A stretch of 64,000 bases of DNA from positions 2,232,001-2,296,000 of the forward strand of contig NZ_JAKUDO010000001.1 in assembly GCF_022436485.1 (NCBI RefSeq). The letters run 5' to 3'. Under the pieces are notes generated by a model. It was not told the origin of the DNA, made no database searches, and saw only the letters and a program-made list of their open reading frames with translations. This document shows, piece by piece, positions 53,171 to 61,078 of this stretch. A program made the translations under genes and the position numbers. Within the stretch, counting starts at the first letter, position 1. Every line of letters starts with the position of its first letter. This stretch comes from Agrococcus sp. ARC_14 (GTDB lineage: Bacteria > Actinomycetota > Actinomycetes > Actinomycetales > Microbacteriaceae).

Positions 53171-54007
53171 TCAGCCGACGCGAGCCGAGCCGTGCGGCTC
53201 GCCAGAGACCGGACGGCGCTCGCCGACCGGAACGGCGAGATCGAGCCGGTTCGCGGGTGACGGCATCGGGCAGACGTAGTGGTCGCTGAACGCGCACGGC
53301 GGCAGGAACGCGCGGTTGAAGTCGATCGTCGTCGTGCCGGATGCATCCGGCAGCGGCAGGCGCAGGAAGCGGAAGCGGTAGGTGGTGTCGCCGTTCGTCG
53401 TGTCGCCGAAGACGACCGCGAGCGCCGGGTCGCCATCGGCGTCCACACCACCGGTGGTGGTCAGGCGCAGCTGCCGCCCGTCGAGCTCGAACGCGAGCGA
53501 GCCGACGTCGCTGCGCCGCGTGCGGTGGCCGTCGACCTGCTCGACGTCGAGGGGCGGCCCACCCGCCGTCCATCGCGCCGGCACCACCCATGCCGGGTCG
53601 GGGTCGAAGGCGAGGATGCCCTCGAGGTTCCTGCGGCGCTCGGCGGCCGGGTCGATCACGCGCAGCGCCGGCACGCCCTCGCGTGCGAACGCGCGCAGCA
53701 CCGTCTCACCGTCGCGCAGCTCGTCGCCCTCGATCAGCAGCACCGCATCCTCGACCGGCCTGCCGTCGAGCCGCGCCAAGCCGGAGTCCGCCAGGCCCGT
53801 GCCCACCGTCGCCGCGCCCTCGGCGTGCCAGCTGCCGGGCACGCCTTCGAGCTGCCGCGGCACTGCCGAGAGCCAGTGCGTGGCCGCGAGCGCCGCGATG
53901 CCGTGCGGGGCTGCGACATCGTTCCAGCGCCGTGCGTGCCATGCCTGCCAGTCGCGCGCGAACGCATCCGTCTGCACACGTGTGCTCGTCATCGCGTGCT
54001 CGTCCAT
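53171..54007 (-). CDS. DUF1684 family protein
   Basis: The 278-residue protein has the features of DUF1684: DWQAWHARRWNDVAAPHGIAA near the N-terminus, a central beta-rich region, and the conserved C-terminal block TIDFNRAFLPPCAFSDHYVC followed by PMPSPANRLDLAVPVGER. No enzymatic role is established for the family to my knowledge. No signal peptide is seen. A GGGGAGG run seven bases upstream supports the ATG at 54007 over the next ATG at 53992. It is divergent from the acyl-AMP ligase gene with 53 bases between, which may share regulation. Confidence 0.82.
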   Translation of the reverse strand: MDEHAMTSTRVQTDAFARDWQAWHARRWNDVAAPHGIAALAATHWLSAVPRQLEGVPGSWHAEGAATVGTGLADSGLARLDGRPVEDAVLLIEGDELRDGETVLRAFAREGVPALRVIDPAAERRRNLEGILAFDPDPAWVVPARWTAGGPPLDVEQVDGHRTRRSDVGSLAFELDGRQLRLTTTGGVDADGDPALAVVFGDTTNGDTTYRFRFLRLPLPDASGTTTIDFNRAFLPPCAFSDHYVCPMPSPANRLDLAVPVGERRPVSGEPHGSARVG

Positions 54008-54048
54008 GCTCAGGCCTCCCCGTCACATCCCACGCTACCGGCGCTCCG

Positions 54049-54054
54049 TAGGAT
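54049..54054 (+). promoter_or_regulatory. -10 element TAGGAT, leaderless start of the ligase-ketosynthase operon
   Basis: TAGGAT is followed by CGAGGG and the GTG at 54061. The surrounding block CCGTAGGATCG is the same as that before the mycoredoxin gene. Confidence 0.62.
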
Positions 54055-54060
54055 CGAGGG

Positions 54061-55590
54061 GTGACGTTCACCCGCACGATGATCGAGCTCGCCGCGAGCG
54101 ATCCCGGCAGGCTCGCGCTCGCCGGAGACGGAGAGCGCCTGACGTACGGCGACCTGCGCGAGACCAGCACGCGCATCCGCTCCGGCATCGAGCAGCTGCT
54201 GGAGGGTCGCATCGCGAGCACATCCGATGACGAGACCGGCGGCGTGCCGATCGTCGCGGTCTCGCTCGCTCGCGCCATCGACGTGGGCCGCTTCATCGCC
54301 GGGATCGCCTCGTTCCGCGCCATCGTCGCGGTGCTCGACCCCCTGTGGCCGCTGTCGCACCGGCTCGAGACCATCCGCCGCGTCGACCCTGCGCTCGTCA
54401 TCACCGACGACACCGAGCTCGAGCAGGCGCTCGCCGGCCTCGAGGCGGGGTCCTCCGACGCGCAGCCCTGGCACGGGAGCGCCGTCTCGCTCGCGCGGTT
54501 CGACGCGCTCGCCGCCGCAGCACCGGCCTCGGCCGGGCCAGAGGTGCGCCCACGCGACGAGCCCTACCTGCTGCTGTTCACCTCCGGCACGACCGACCTG
54601 CCGAAGGGCTTCCTGCGCACGCGCGGCAGCTGGGACTACAACGTGCAGGTCAGCCGCGGCCCGCTCTTCGCCGGCGAGGGCATCCAGACGCTCGCGCCGG
54701 GGCCCGTCTCCTACAGCCTCACGCTCTACGCGCTCGTCGAGGTGCTCGCGACCGGCGGCTCGCTGCACCTGCAGTCGCGCTTCGATGCGCGGGATGCGGT
54801 GCGCACGATCGAGGGTGAGGGCATCGAGCGCTTCGTGGGCGTGCCGTCGATGCTGCTGGCGCTCGCCGCGGCGGCGCGCGGCGGCGGAGCGCTCGGCTCG
54901 CTGCGCTGGGTGATCACCGGCGGCGCCAACCAGAGCCAGCGCATCCGCGACCGCTTCCTCGCCGCCGCACCACAGGCGCACCTGCGCAGCTACTACGGCG
55001 CCAGCGAGATCGGCTTCATCGGCTACAGCGACGCCGGCGACGGCACGCGCCTCACGCCATTCAGCGGCCTAGAGATGGCGGTGCGCGACGATGCCGGATC
55101 CCCCGTGGCCGACGGCGAGATCGGCACGCTGCACATCCGCGTCGCCTCCGCCGTCGAGCGCTACCTCTCGTCGACGAGCGACGAGCTGATCACGGCGGCG
55201 GACGGGTTCTCGAGCGTCGACGATCTGGCCGCGGTCGTCGACGGCGAGATCGTGCTCGCGGGCCGCGCGGGCGACATGGCGGTGAGCGGCGGGCACAAGG
55301 TGTCGCTGCCGCAGGTGGAGCGCGCGCTCGCAACCGTGCCCGGCTGCGAGCACTGCTGCGCGATCGCCCTGCCGGATGCGACGCTCGGCTCGATCGTCGC
55401 GGTGGTCGTCGAGGGCGCCGACGTGCCGCCCAAGGCGGTCATGCAGGCGGCGTTGCACCGGCTGCTCGCCGAGCAGTTCGTGCCACGACGCTACTACCGC
55501 GCCGACGAGCTGCCGCGCACGGCGGGCGGCAAGATCCGCCGCGTGGCGGTCGTGGAGCTCGTCGAGAGCGGCGGAGCGGAGCGGCTGTGA
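54061..55590 (+). CDS. Acyl-AMP ligase (AMP-binding family)
   Basis: The 509-residue AMP-forming enzyme has the P-loop LLLFTSGTTDLPKGF near residue 175, the YYGASEIGFIGY motif near 320, a short hinge (AGRAGDMAVSGGHKVSLPQ), and a C-terminal RTAGGKIRR lysine loop. It should activate a carboxylic acid and pass it to CoA or a carrier protein. It is translationally coupled (GTGA overlap) to a ketosynthase, so the product probably primes or extends an acyl chain. No acyl carrier protein, thioesterase or ketoreductase is nearby. A leaderless promoter precedes it. Confidence 0.87.
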   Translation: MTFTRTMIELAASDPGRLALAGDGERLTYGDLRETSTRIRSGIEQLLEGRIASTSDDETGGVPIVAVSLARAIDVGRFIAGIASFRAIVAVLDPLWPLSHRLETIRRVDPALVITDDTELEQALAGLEAGSSDAQPWHGSAVSLARFDALAAAAPASAGPEVRPRDEPYLLLFTSGTTDLPKGFLRTRGSWDYNVQVSRGPLFAGEGIQTLAPGPVSYSLTLYALVEVLATGGSLHLQSRFDARDAVRTIEGEGIERFVGVPSMLLALAAAARGGGALGSLRWVITGGANQSQRIRDRFLAAAPQAHLRSYYGASEIGFIGYSDAGDGTRLTPFSGLEMAVRDDAGSPVADGEIGTLHIRVASAVERYLSSTSDELITAADGFSSVDDLAAVVDGEIVLAGRAGDMAVSGGHKVSLPQVERALATVPGCEHCCAIALPDATLGSIVAVVVEGADVPPKAVMQAALHRLLAEQFVPRRYYRADELPRTAGGKIRRVAVVELVESGGAERL

Positions 55591-56840
55591 GCACCACGAG
55601 CACCACCGCCTTGAGCGCCGGAGCGCGCGCCGTCATCACCGGCCTCGGGGCCGTCACGCCGAACGGGCTCGACCTGGCAACCACCTGGGCCTCCGTGCTC
55701 GCCGGCCGCAGCGGCATCCGCACGCTCGAGAGCGTCGACGTCTCCGACATCACGGTCAAGGTCGGCGGCGAGGTGCGGGGCTTCGACCCGCTCGCGCACG
55801 TGTCGAAGACGGATGCCCGCCGGCTCGACCGTCACGCGCTCTACGCGGTGGCCGCCGCCGCTGAGGCGCTGGAGGGCTTCGCCGCCGCCGACCCCTCGCG
55901 CTTCGGCATCACCGTCGCGACCGGCTCTGGCGCGGTCTCGCTCACGCATGACGCCGTGCGCGCGCTCGACGCGCACGGTCCGCGCCGCGTGCCACCGGGC
56001 GTCGTGATCTACGGCGGGCCCGATGGCGCAGCGGCCTACCTCAGCCAACGCCACGGCGCGCGCGGGCCGAGCGCAGGCGTCTCGGCGACCTGCGCGAGCG
56101 GCACCGTCGGCCTCGGCGATGCCCTCCGCGCGATCCGGCACGGGTATGCGGATGCGGTGCTGGTCGTGGGCGGGGACGACTGCCTCAACCGCGTCAACCT
56201 GGGCGTGAATGCGACGCTCGGCTCGCTCGCCGCAGGCTTCGCCGACGAGCCGTGGCGCGCATCCCGGCCCTTCGATCGCGCACGGAGCGGCTTCGTCATG
56301 TCGGCGGGCGCCGTCGCGGTGCTCGTCGAGTCGGAGGAGCACGCCCGGCAGCGCGGGGCTGCTGTGCTCGGCGAGCTCGCCGGCTACGGCGTCACCTCCG
56401 ACGCCTTCCACGCGACCGCGCCCCGCCCCGATGGCAGCGGCGCGGCCGCCGCGATGCAGGCAGCGCTCGATGACGCACGGCTCTCCCCCGCCGACGTCGA
56501 CCACGTGAACGCGCACGGCACGGGCACGCCGCTCAACGACGCGATGGAGGCGCAGGCGCTCGCCACCGTCTTCGGCGCGGCGCTGCCGGGTGCGCCCGTG
56601 ACCTCGACGAAGTCGACCACCGGCCATCTGCTGGGCGCCGCGGGCACGCTCGAGGCCGCCTTGTCGCTCATGGCGCTGCGCGAGCAGGTCATCCCGCCGA
56701 CGATCAACCTCGACGATCCCGAGTTCCCGCAGCTCGACGTCGTCGCGCACGAGGCGCGCCCGGCTCGACTGCGCACGGTGCTCTCGAACTCGTTCGGCTT
56801 CGGCGGTCACAACGCCGCCATCGTGCTGCGCACGGTCTGA
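55587..56840 (+). CDS. Beta-ketoacyl synthase (FabF-like)
   Basis: The 417-residue ketosynthase has the full decarboxylating triad: Cys169 in SATCASGT, His310 in VNAHGTGTP and His347 in STTGHLLGAAG, with SNSFGFGGHNA near the end. It condenses an acyl starter with malonyl-ACP or a similar extender. FabF of the house-keeping fatty acid system is usually found with fabD/fabH/acpP; here it is paired only with an acyl-AMP ligase, whose stop it overlaps by four bases. A specialised role in making a short modified acyl chain is the best guess. Confidence 0.9.
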   Translation: MSTTSTTALSAGARAVITGLGAVTPNGLDLATTWASVLAGRSGIRTLESVDVSDITVKVGGEVRGFDPLAHVSKTDARRLDRHALYAVAAAAEALEGFAAADPSRFGITVATGSGAVSLTHDAVRALDAHGPRRVPPGVVIYGGPDGAAAYLSQRHGARGPSAGVSATCASGTVGLGDALRAIRHGYADAVLVVGGDDCLNRVNLGVNATLGSLAAGFADEPWRASRPFDRARSGFVMSAGAVAVLVESEEHARQRGAAVLGELAGYGVTSDAFHATAPRPDGSGAAAAMQAALDDARLSPADVDHVNAHGTGTPLNDAMEAQALATVFGAALPGAPVTSTKSTTGHLLGAAGTLEAALSLMALREQVIPPTINLDDPEFPQLDVVAHEARPARLRTVLSNSFGFGGHNAAIVLRTV

Positions 56841-56874
56841 CCGTCCCTACCCGGCTGGCCTATTGCCCGCCGAG

Positions 56875-56930
56875 ATCGAGGCGGGTCGTTGCAGAATGCG
56901 CGCCCCAGCACTGCAACAACCCGCCTCGAT
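56875..56930. terminator. 20-bp bidirectional hairpin between ketosynthase and metQ
   Basis: ATCGAGGCGGGTCGTTGCAG and CTGCAACAACCCGCCTCGAT form a 20-bp stem with a single non-Watson-Crick pair and a 16-base loop. It separates the convergent stops of the ketosynthase and metQ genes. T-tracts are absent, so it may be a mobile-type intergenic palindrome used as terminator. Confidence 0.7.
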
Positions 56931-56974
56931 GCGGCTGGGCTCGATGACCGTGGGCTGCGGCCCGCGGGCTGCGT

Positions 56975-57784
56975 CTAGAACGCCGCCGGCACGCCCAATT
57001 CCTCGAGCACCTCGCGCACGTGGTCGCTCGTCAGGGCGCGCGTGAGCGCGGCGATCTCGGGCGCATCGGCGTTGTCGGCGCGCGTCACGAGCGACACCTC
57101 GAAGGCGGGGTCCTGCTCGACGGCCAGGCCGTCCTCCGCGGGCGTCAGCCCCAGCTGGCGCGCGAACGACGGCAGGTTGAACACCGCATCCATCTCGTCG
57201 TACGCCGTGTTGAGCTGCAGCAGGTCGATCTGCGTGATCTCGAGCTCGCGCGGGTTGGCGGTGATGTCGGCGACGCCTGCCTGGAAGGGCTCCACGGCGG
57301 GGTCGAGCTCGATGATGCCCTCCTCGGCGAGCAGCTGCAGCGCGCGGCCGGCGTTCGAGCGGTCGTTGGGAATGGCGATCGAGCCGCCCTGCGGCAGCTC
57401 CTGCAGGTCGGTGAGCGACTGCGAGTAGAACGCGACGACCGTGGCATAGACCGGCTGCACCACCACCAGGTCGGCGTCGTTGGCCGCGTTGAAGTCCTCC
57501 ATGAAGCCCTCGAACTGCACCACGTTCGCGTCGATCTCGCTGTGCTGCAGCAGCACGTTCGGCTGCACGTAGTCGTTCACCGGCACGAGCTCGACCTCGT
57601 AGCCCTCCTCGATCACCTCGGCGGCGGCCTCGACCGCATCCGTCATCGGGGTGACCGTCGCAGCGACCCGGATGGTGACGGTGTCGGATGCGGCGTCATC
57701 GGCGGGTGCGGCGCATGCGGCGAGCGAGAGGGCGAGGCCCGCTGCGGTGAGCGCGAGCAGGGCGTGGCGGGATCGGGCGGTCAT
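56975..57784 (-). CDS. metQ: D-methionine ABC transporter substrate-binding lipoprotein (MetQ)
   Basis: The 269-residue lipoprotein (lipobox LSLAAC) binds methionine outside the cell. MetQ/NlpA-type motifs are YEVELVPVNDYVQPNVLLQ, DANVVQFEGFMEDFN, VQPVYATVVAFYSQSL, GGSIAIPNDRSNAGRALQL and ADITANPRELEI. It is the third gene of a minus-strand metN-metI-metQ operon. A trans-sulfuration enzyme lies 10 kb upstream on the map, so sulfur amino acid supply is covered by synthesis and import. Length is normal. Confidence 0.92.
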   Translation of the reverse strand: MTARSRHALLALTAAGLALSLAACAAPADDAASDTVTIRVAATVTPMTDAVEAAAEVIEEGYEVELVPVNDYVQPNVLLQHSEIDANVVQFEGFMEDFNAANDADLVVVQPVYATVVAFYSQSLTDLQELPQGGSIAIPNDRSNAGRALQLLAEEGIIELDPAVEPFQAGVADITANPRELEITQIDLLQLNTAYDEMDAVFNLPSFARQLGLTPAEDGLAVEQDPAFEVSLVTRADNADAPEIAALTRALTSDHVREVLEELGVPAAF

Positions 57785-57841
57785 GGGTGCCTTTCGGAGC
57801 TGGTGGTGGTGCGGGCGGGCGTGATCATCAGCGCTTGTCGA

Positions 57842-58513
57842 TCAGCGCTTGTCGAGCACTGCCGACACCTTCTCGCCCGCGGTCTGCAGCAGCAGCACGC
57901 AGACGATCACGATGGCGATCGTCGTGTACATGAGGGGGTAGTCGTACTCCTGGTAGCCGAAGCGCAGGGCGAAGTCGCCCAGACCGCCGCCGCCGACGAT
58001 GCCGAGCACGGTGGAGTAGGAGATGAGGCTGATCGAGGCGGAGGTGAGTGCGTAGACGAGGCCCGAGCGCCCCTCGACCAGCAGGAAGTGCACGACCGTC
58101 TGGAACACATCCGCCCCCATCGAGCGCGCGGCGTGCAGCACGCCCGACGGCACCTCGAGCAGGATCTGCTCGACCAGCCGCGCGTAGATGGCGACGCCGA
58201 CGAAGCAGAGCGGGAAGGTCGCCGCGGCAGTGCCGAAGGTGGTGCCGTAGAGCAGCCGCGTGAGCGGGATGAGGAAGACCACGAACAGCAGGAACGGGAA
58301 CGAGCGCACGACCGTGACGTAGAGGTTGCCGACCATCCAGAGCGGCCGACGCTCCTGCACGCCGCCCGGGCGGGTGAGGAAGATGAGCACGCCGAGCGGC
58401 AGGCCGAAGATGACTGCGGCAGCGAGCGAGAAGGCCAGCATGTAGCCGGTCTCGGCCATCGCGATGCCGATCTGGTCGGCGTTCGCGGCGAGGGACGCGA
58501 GGAAGTCGTTCAC
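57842..58513 (-). CDS. metI: Methionine ABC transporter permease (MetI)
   Basis: The 223-residue permease has five membrane helices and MetI motifs: GYMLAFSLAAAVIFGLPLGVL, VVRSFPFLLFVVFLIPLTR, the ATPase-contact loop ARSMGADVFQTVVHFLL, and VLGIVGGGGLGDFALRFGYQ. The ATG overlaps the metN stop by four bases. The stop codon lies inside a 14-base tandem duplication (ATCAGCGCTTGTCG, 57827-57854 on the + strand). The gap to metQ is 57 bases. Confidence 0.93.
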   Translation of the reverse strand: MNDFLASLAANADQIGIAMAETGYMLAFSLAAAVIFGLPLGVLIFLTRPGGVQERRPLWMVGNLYVTVVRSFPFLLFVVFLIPLTRLLYGTTFGTAAATFPLCFVGVAIYARLVEQILLEVPSGVLHAARSMGADVFQTVVHFLLVEGRSGLVYALTSASISLISYSTVLGIVGGGGLGDFALRFGYQEYDYPLMYTTIAIVIVCVLLLQTAGEKVSAVLDKR

Positions 58514-59250
58514 GCGCCGAGCACCCGCTGCGCGTGCGCGAGATAGCTGTCGCGTCGCTCGTGGACGGCGGAGCGCACGACGGGGAAGACGCTGCGCAGC
58601 GCGCCGCGCTCGAGCACGGCGGCACGGTCGGCGATCGCGGCGACCGACTCGAGCTCGTGCGTGACGAGCACGATGGTGGCGTCGAAGTCGCGGCGCGTGC
58701 TCGCGAGCAGCTCAAGCACATCCTCGGTGGCCCTGGTGTCGAGCGAGCTCGTCGGCTCATCGGCGAGCAGCAGGCCGGGTCGGGTGACGAGCGCGCGGGC
58801 GATGGCGACGCGCTGCTTCTGACCGCCGGAGAGCTGCGCGGGGTAGTGGTCGGCGCGATCTGCCAGGCCGACGTAGTCGAGCAGCTCGGCGACGAGCGCG
58901 GGATCCTGCGTGCGCTGCAGCCTGAGCGGCAGCGCCACGTTCTGCCGGGCGGTGCGGTTGGCGAGCAGGTTGAAGCCCTGGAAGATCATGCCGATGCGGC
59001 GGCGCAGGAGACGGATCTCGCGGCCGCTGAGCTGCGTCGGGTCGGTGCCGTGGAGCGTCACGCGGCCGCCGGTCGGATGCGTCGCGGCGTCCAGCAGGTT
59101 CAGGAGCGTCGACTTGCCGGCACCGGACTCCCCCACGATGCCGATGATCTCGCCCTGCTGGATCTCGAGAGTGACGTCGTCGAGCGCTGCGACGTCGCCG
59201 TACTGCACCGAGACGTGCTCGAGCACGACGACGGGGTCGTTGTCCTGCAC
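58510..59250 (-). CDS. metN: Methionine ABC transporter ATPase (MetN)
   Basis: The 246-residue ATPase has Walker A GESGAGKST, Q-loop IGMIFQGFNLLANRT, signature LSGGQKQRVAIARAL, Walker B LLLADEPTSSLD and switch His in VTHELE. The IFQGFNLL and TSSLD pieces are typical of MetN. It lacks the C-terminal NIL/ACT regulatory domain of E. coli MetN, so feedback by methionine probably does not act here. The GTG at 59250 with AGAGGGG upstream is favoured over one at 59271. Confidence 0.92.
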   Translation of the reverse strand: MQDNDPVVVLEHVSVQYGDVAALDDVTLEIQQGEIIGIVGESGAGKSTLLNLLDAATHPTGGRVTLHGTDPTQLSGREIRLLRRRIGMIFQGFNLLANRTARQNVALPLRLQRTQDPALVAELLDYVGLADRADHYPAQLSGGQKQRVAIARALVTRPGLLLADEPTSSLDTRATEDVLELLASTRRDFDATIVLVTHELESVAAIADRAAVLERGALRSVFPVVRSAVHERRDSYLAHAQRVLGA

Positions 59251-59277
59251 TGCTGCCCCTCTCGCGCGCACCCATCA

Positions 59278-59300
59278 ATTGTTGCGCCGAGTACAACAAT
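59278..59300 (-). promoter_or_regulatory. Inverted repeat upstream of metNIQ, candidate operator
   Basis: ATTGTTG and CAACAAT are perfect 7-bp arms separated by nine bases. The site lies 27 bases before the metN start and overlaps a possible -10 (TATTGT on the minus strand). No riboswitch fold was seen, so a protein repressor is likely. Confidence 0.55.
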
Positions 59301-59352
59301 ATCGCGAAGTGTCGCTCGGGGCGCACGGCACAGCCCGGCCCGCCCGGATCGA

Positions 59353-59358
59353 TACGGT
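59353..59358 (+). promoter_or_regulatory. -10 element TACGGT, leaderless start of the DUF3054 gene
   Basis: TACGGT is followed by CGAGCC and the ATG at 59365. No separate Shine-Dalgarno. Confidence 0.55.
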
Positions 59359-59364
59359 CGAGCC

Positions 59365-59796
59365 ATGGCATCCACGCGACCGCACGCAGCGGGCCGGCAC
59401 CCCACATCCGCCGCTACGCTCTGGAGCGCGGTCGCCATCGACGTCGTGCTGGTCGTCGCATTCGCGGCCATCGGGCGCGCGACCCACCACGACGGCGTGC
59501 TGGGCGAGTCGGGCCTCGGGCTCGCGACGACGGCGTGGCCGTTCCTGGCAGCGCTCGCGGCCGGCTGGCTGACGAGCCGGGGCTGGCGCGCGCCGACGGC
59601 GCCGCTGCGCACCGGTGTGCCGCTCTGGCTCGTGACGGTGGTGGGCGGGATGCTGCTGCGCGCGGTGAGCGGTCAGGGCACGGCGGTGCCGTTCATCGTC
59701 GTGGCGACGCTGACGCTGCTGCTGCTCGTCGGCTGGCGCGCCATCGCGGCGACGGTGCGCACTGCCCGCGTCGCTGCCACCGCACGGCGCCGCTAG
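59365..59796 (+). CDS. DUF3054 small membrane protein
   Basis: The 143-residue protein has about four membrane helices and the DUF3054 pattern: AIDVVLVVAFAAIGRATHHDG, GLATTAWPFLAALAAGWL and PLRTGVPLWLVTVVGGMLLRAVSGQGTA is its core region (residues about 78-105). No function is assigned to the family. The start is set at the ATG at 59365 by the TACGGT hexamer six bases before it. It stands alone between metN (divergent) and the arsA-like gene (convergent, 16 bases). Confidence 0.83.
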   Translation: MASTRPHAAGRHPTSAATLWSAVAIDVVLVVAFAAIGRATHHDGVLGESGLGLATTAWPFLAALAAGWLTSRGWRAPTAPLRTGVPLWLVTVVGGMLLRAVSGQGTAVPFIVVATLTLLLLVGWRAIAATVRTARVAATARRR

Positions 59797-59812
59797 CGCG
59801 ACTCCGCGCGGC

Positions 59813-60790
59813 TCAGGCGGTCGACGTCGCCACGAGGTGATCCGCGAGCACGCTCAGCGCCTCGCTGCCAGCCAGGTCGCCGGGAAGCAGCGGGATCTGC
59901 GAGATCGGGATGTCGCCGACGGCACTGCGCAGCGTTGCGAGGTGCTGCTCCTCCTGCTCGCGCCGCTGCGCGAGGAGGGCACCGGCATCCGCCGGGGATC
60001 GGCGATTGACGACGATCGCCGCCGGGTCGATGCCGAGGCCGGCCAGCTGCCGCACGACATCGATCGACTCGGCGACGGGGAGGCGCTCCGCGATGCTGAC
60101 GACGATGAACGAGGTTGCATCGGGATCGGTGATGCTGCCTCGCATCTGCGCGAAGCGATCTCGGCGGGAGATCAGCGTGCGCCGCAGCTCGGCGTCTGCC
60201 GTCGGCTCCGCATCCTTCGAGCCGACGACGCTGCGGGCGGCCGCGGCGAACCGATCCGATCGATCCCGACTGGCGAGCAGCGTCTCGGTCCAGCCCGTGA
60301 GCTGCTCGGGGAGCGCGAGCAGGCGCAGCGTGTGACCGGACGGCGCCGTGTCGAAGATCACCAGGTCGTGCGTGTCGCGACTGCTCTCGATCAGCTCTGC
60401 GATGCGCTCGAGCACCGCTGCCTCGTGGCTGCCCGGCGCCGTCCGAGCCTGATCGAGGTGCTGCAGCGCCGACGCGTGGAGCCGATCGGGCAGCAGCCGC
60501 GTCATGGTCGCCGCGACCGTCGCGAAGTGGCGATCGATCGTCGACGTCGGGTCGATCTCGACGGCATCCACGAACCCCTCGCCGCTCGTGAGGACACGTG
60601 CAGGCTCATCGGAGAGCGAGCGATCCCAGACGTGCCCGAGATTGTGCGCCGGGTCGGTCGAGACCAGCAGCACGCGCCCGCCGGCCCGAGCACGAGCGAC
60701 GGCGAGCGCCGCCGAGATCGAGGTCTTGCCGACACCGCCCTTGCCTCCGACGAAGAGGAGGCGGCGCGAGCACGCAAGCGCTAGCAGCAT
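59813..60790 (-). CDS. ArsA/Get3-family ATPase
   Basis: The 325-residue P-loop ATPase has the deviant Walker A GGKGGVGKTSIS near residue 17, VSTDPAHNLGHVWD, and VIFDTAPSGHTLRLLALP, all typical of ArsA/Get3. The metal-binding cysteines of arsenite pumps are absent; the only notable one is Cys7 at the N-terminus. No arsB or acr3 lies nearby, and the ars genes are 20 kb away. Its start overlaps the small CC-terminal protein by 10 bases, and that follows cstA, so the three form one operon. A role in targeting or folding membrane proteins is more likely than arsenite export. Confidence 0.85.
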   Translation of the reverse strand: MLLALACSRRLLFVGGKGGVGKTSISAALAVARARAGGRVLLVSTDPAHNLGHVWDRSLSDEPARVLTSGEGFVDAVEIDPTSTIDRHFATVAATMTRLLPDRLHASALQHLDQARTAPGSHEAAVLERIAELIESSRDTHDLVIFDTAPSGHTLRLLALPEQLTGWTETLLASRDRSDRFAAAARSVVGSKDAEPTADAELRRTLISRRDRFAQMRGSITDPDATSFIVVSIAERLPVAESIDVVRQLAGLGIDPAAIVVNRRSPADAGALLAQRREQEEQHLATLRSAVGDIPISQIPLLPGDLAGSEALSVLADHLVATSTA

Positions 60791-61074
60791 GCGATGTGAT
60801 CCAAGGGTGAGGCCGGGATCCCGATCCGCTTGTGCCAGGAGTGGAAATCCGCCCAGACGGCAGGCAGCAGCCCCGCAGAGTAGTAGGCCGCCGGGTCGGG
60901 CACGCCGAGCGCCTCGCCCAGCACGACGATCATGAAGAGGTCGTCCTCGTCGCGCTGCTCCCGCAGCAGGGTCTGGCGGTAGGGCCCGACGTAGAACTCG
61001 TGCAGGCCGTCGCGGAACGCGGCCCAGCGCCGGGAGCGATCCTCCCGGCGCTGGGCGCGAGTGCCTGCGGTCAC
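60781..61074 (-). CDS. Small protein ending in Cys-Cys, between cstA and the ArsA-like gene
   Basis: The 97-residue protein (GTG start at 61074, five bases after the cstA stop; an ATG at 61113 overlaps cstA by 35) has an arginine-rich head, GLHEFYVGPYRQTLL, a helical MIVVLGEALGVPDPAAYYS segment, and ends PLDHIACC. It resembles a group I recall as cory-CC-star proteins. E. coli CstA and BtsT also lie next to a small protein (YbdD/YjiX) that ends in CC. The terminal cysteines may bind metal, be modified, or contact the ATPase. Function unknown. Confidence 0.72.
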   Translation of the reverse strand: MTAGTRAQRREDRSRRWAAFRDGLHEFYVGPYRQTLLREQRDEDDLFMIVVLGEALGVPDPAAYYSAGLLPAVWADFHSWHKRIGIPASPLDHIACC

Positions 61075-61078
61075 CGCG

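Noticed and set aside
59813..60790. Arsenite pump ATPase belonging to the ars module
   Set aside because: No pump subunit nearby, metal-site cysteines missing, and the gene is in the cstA operon 20 kb from arsR/arsC.
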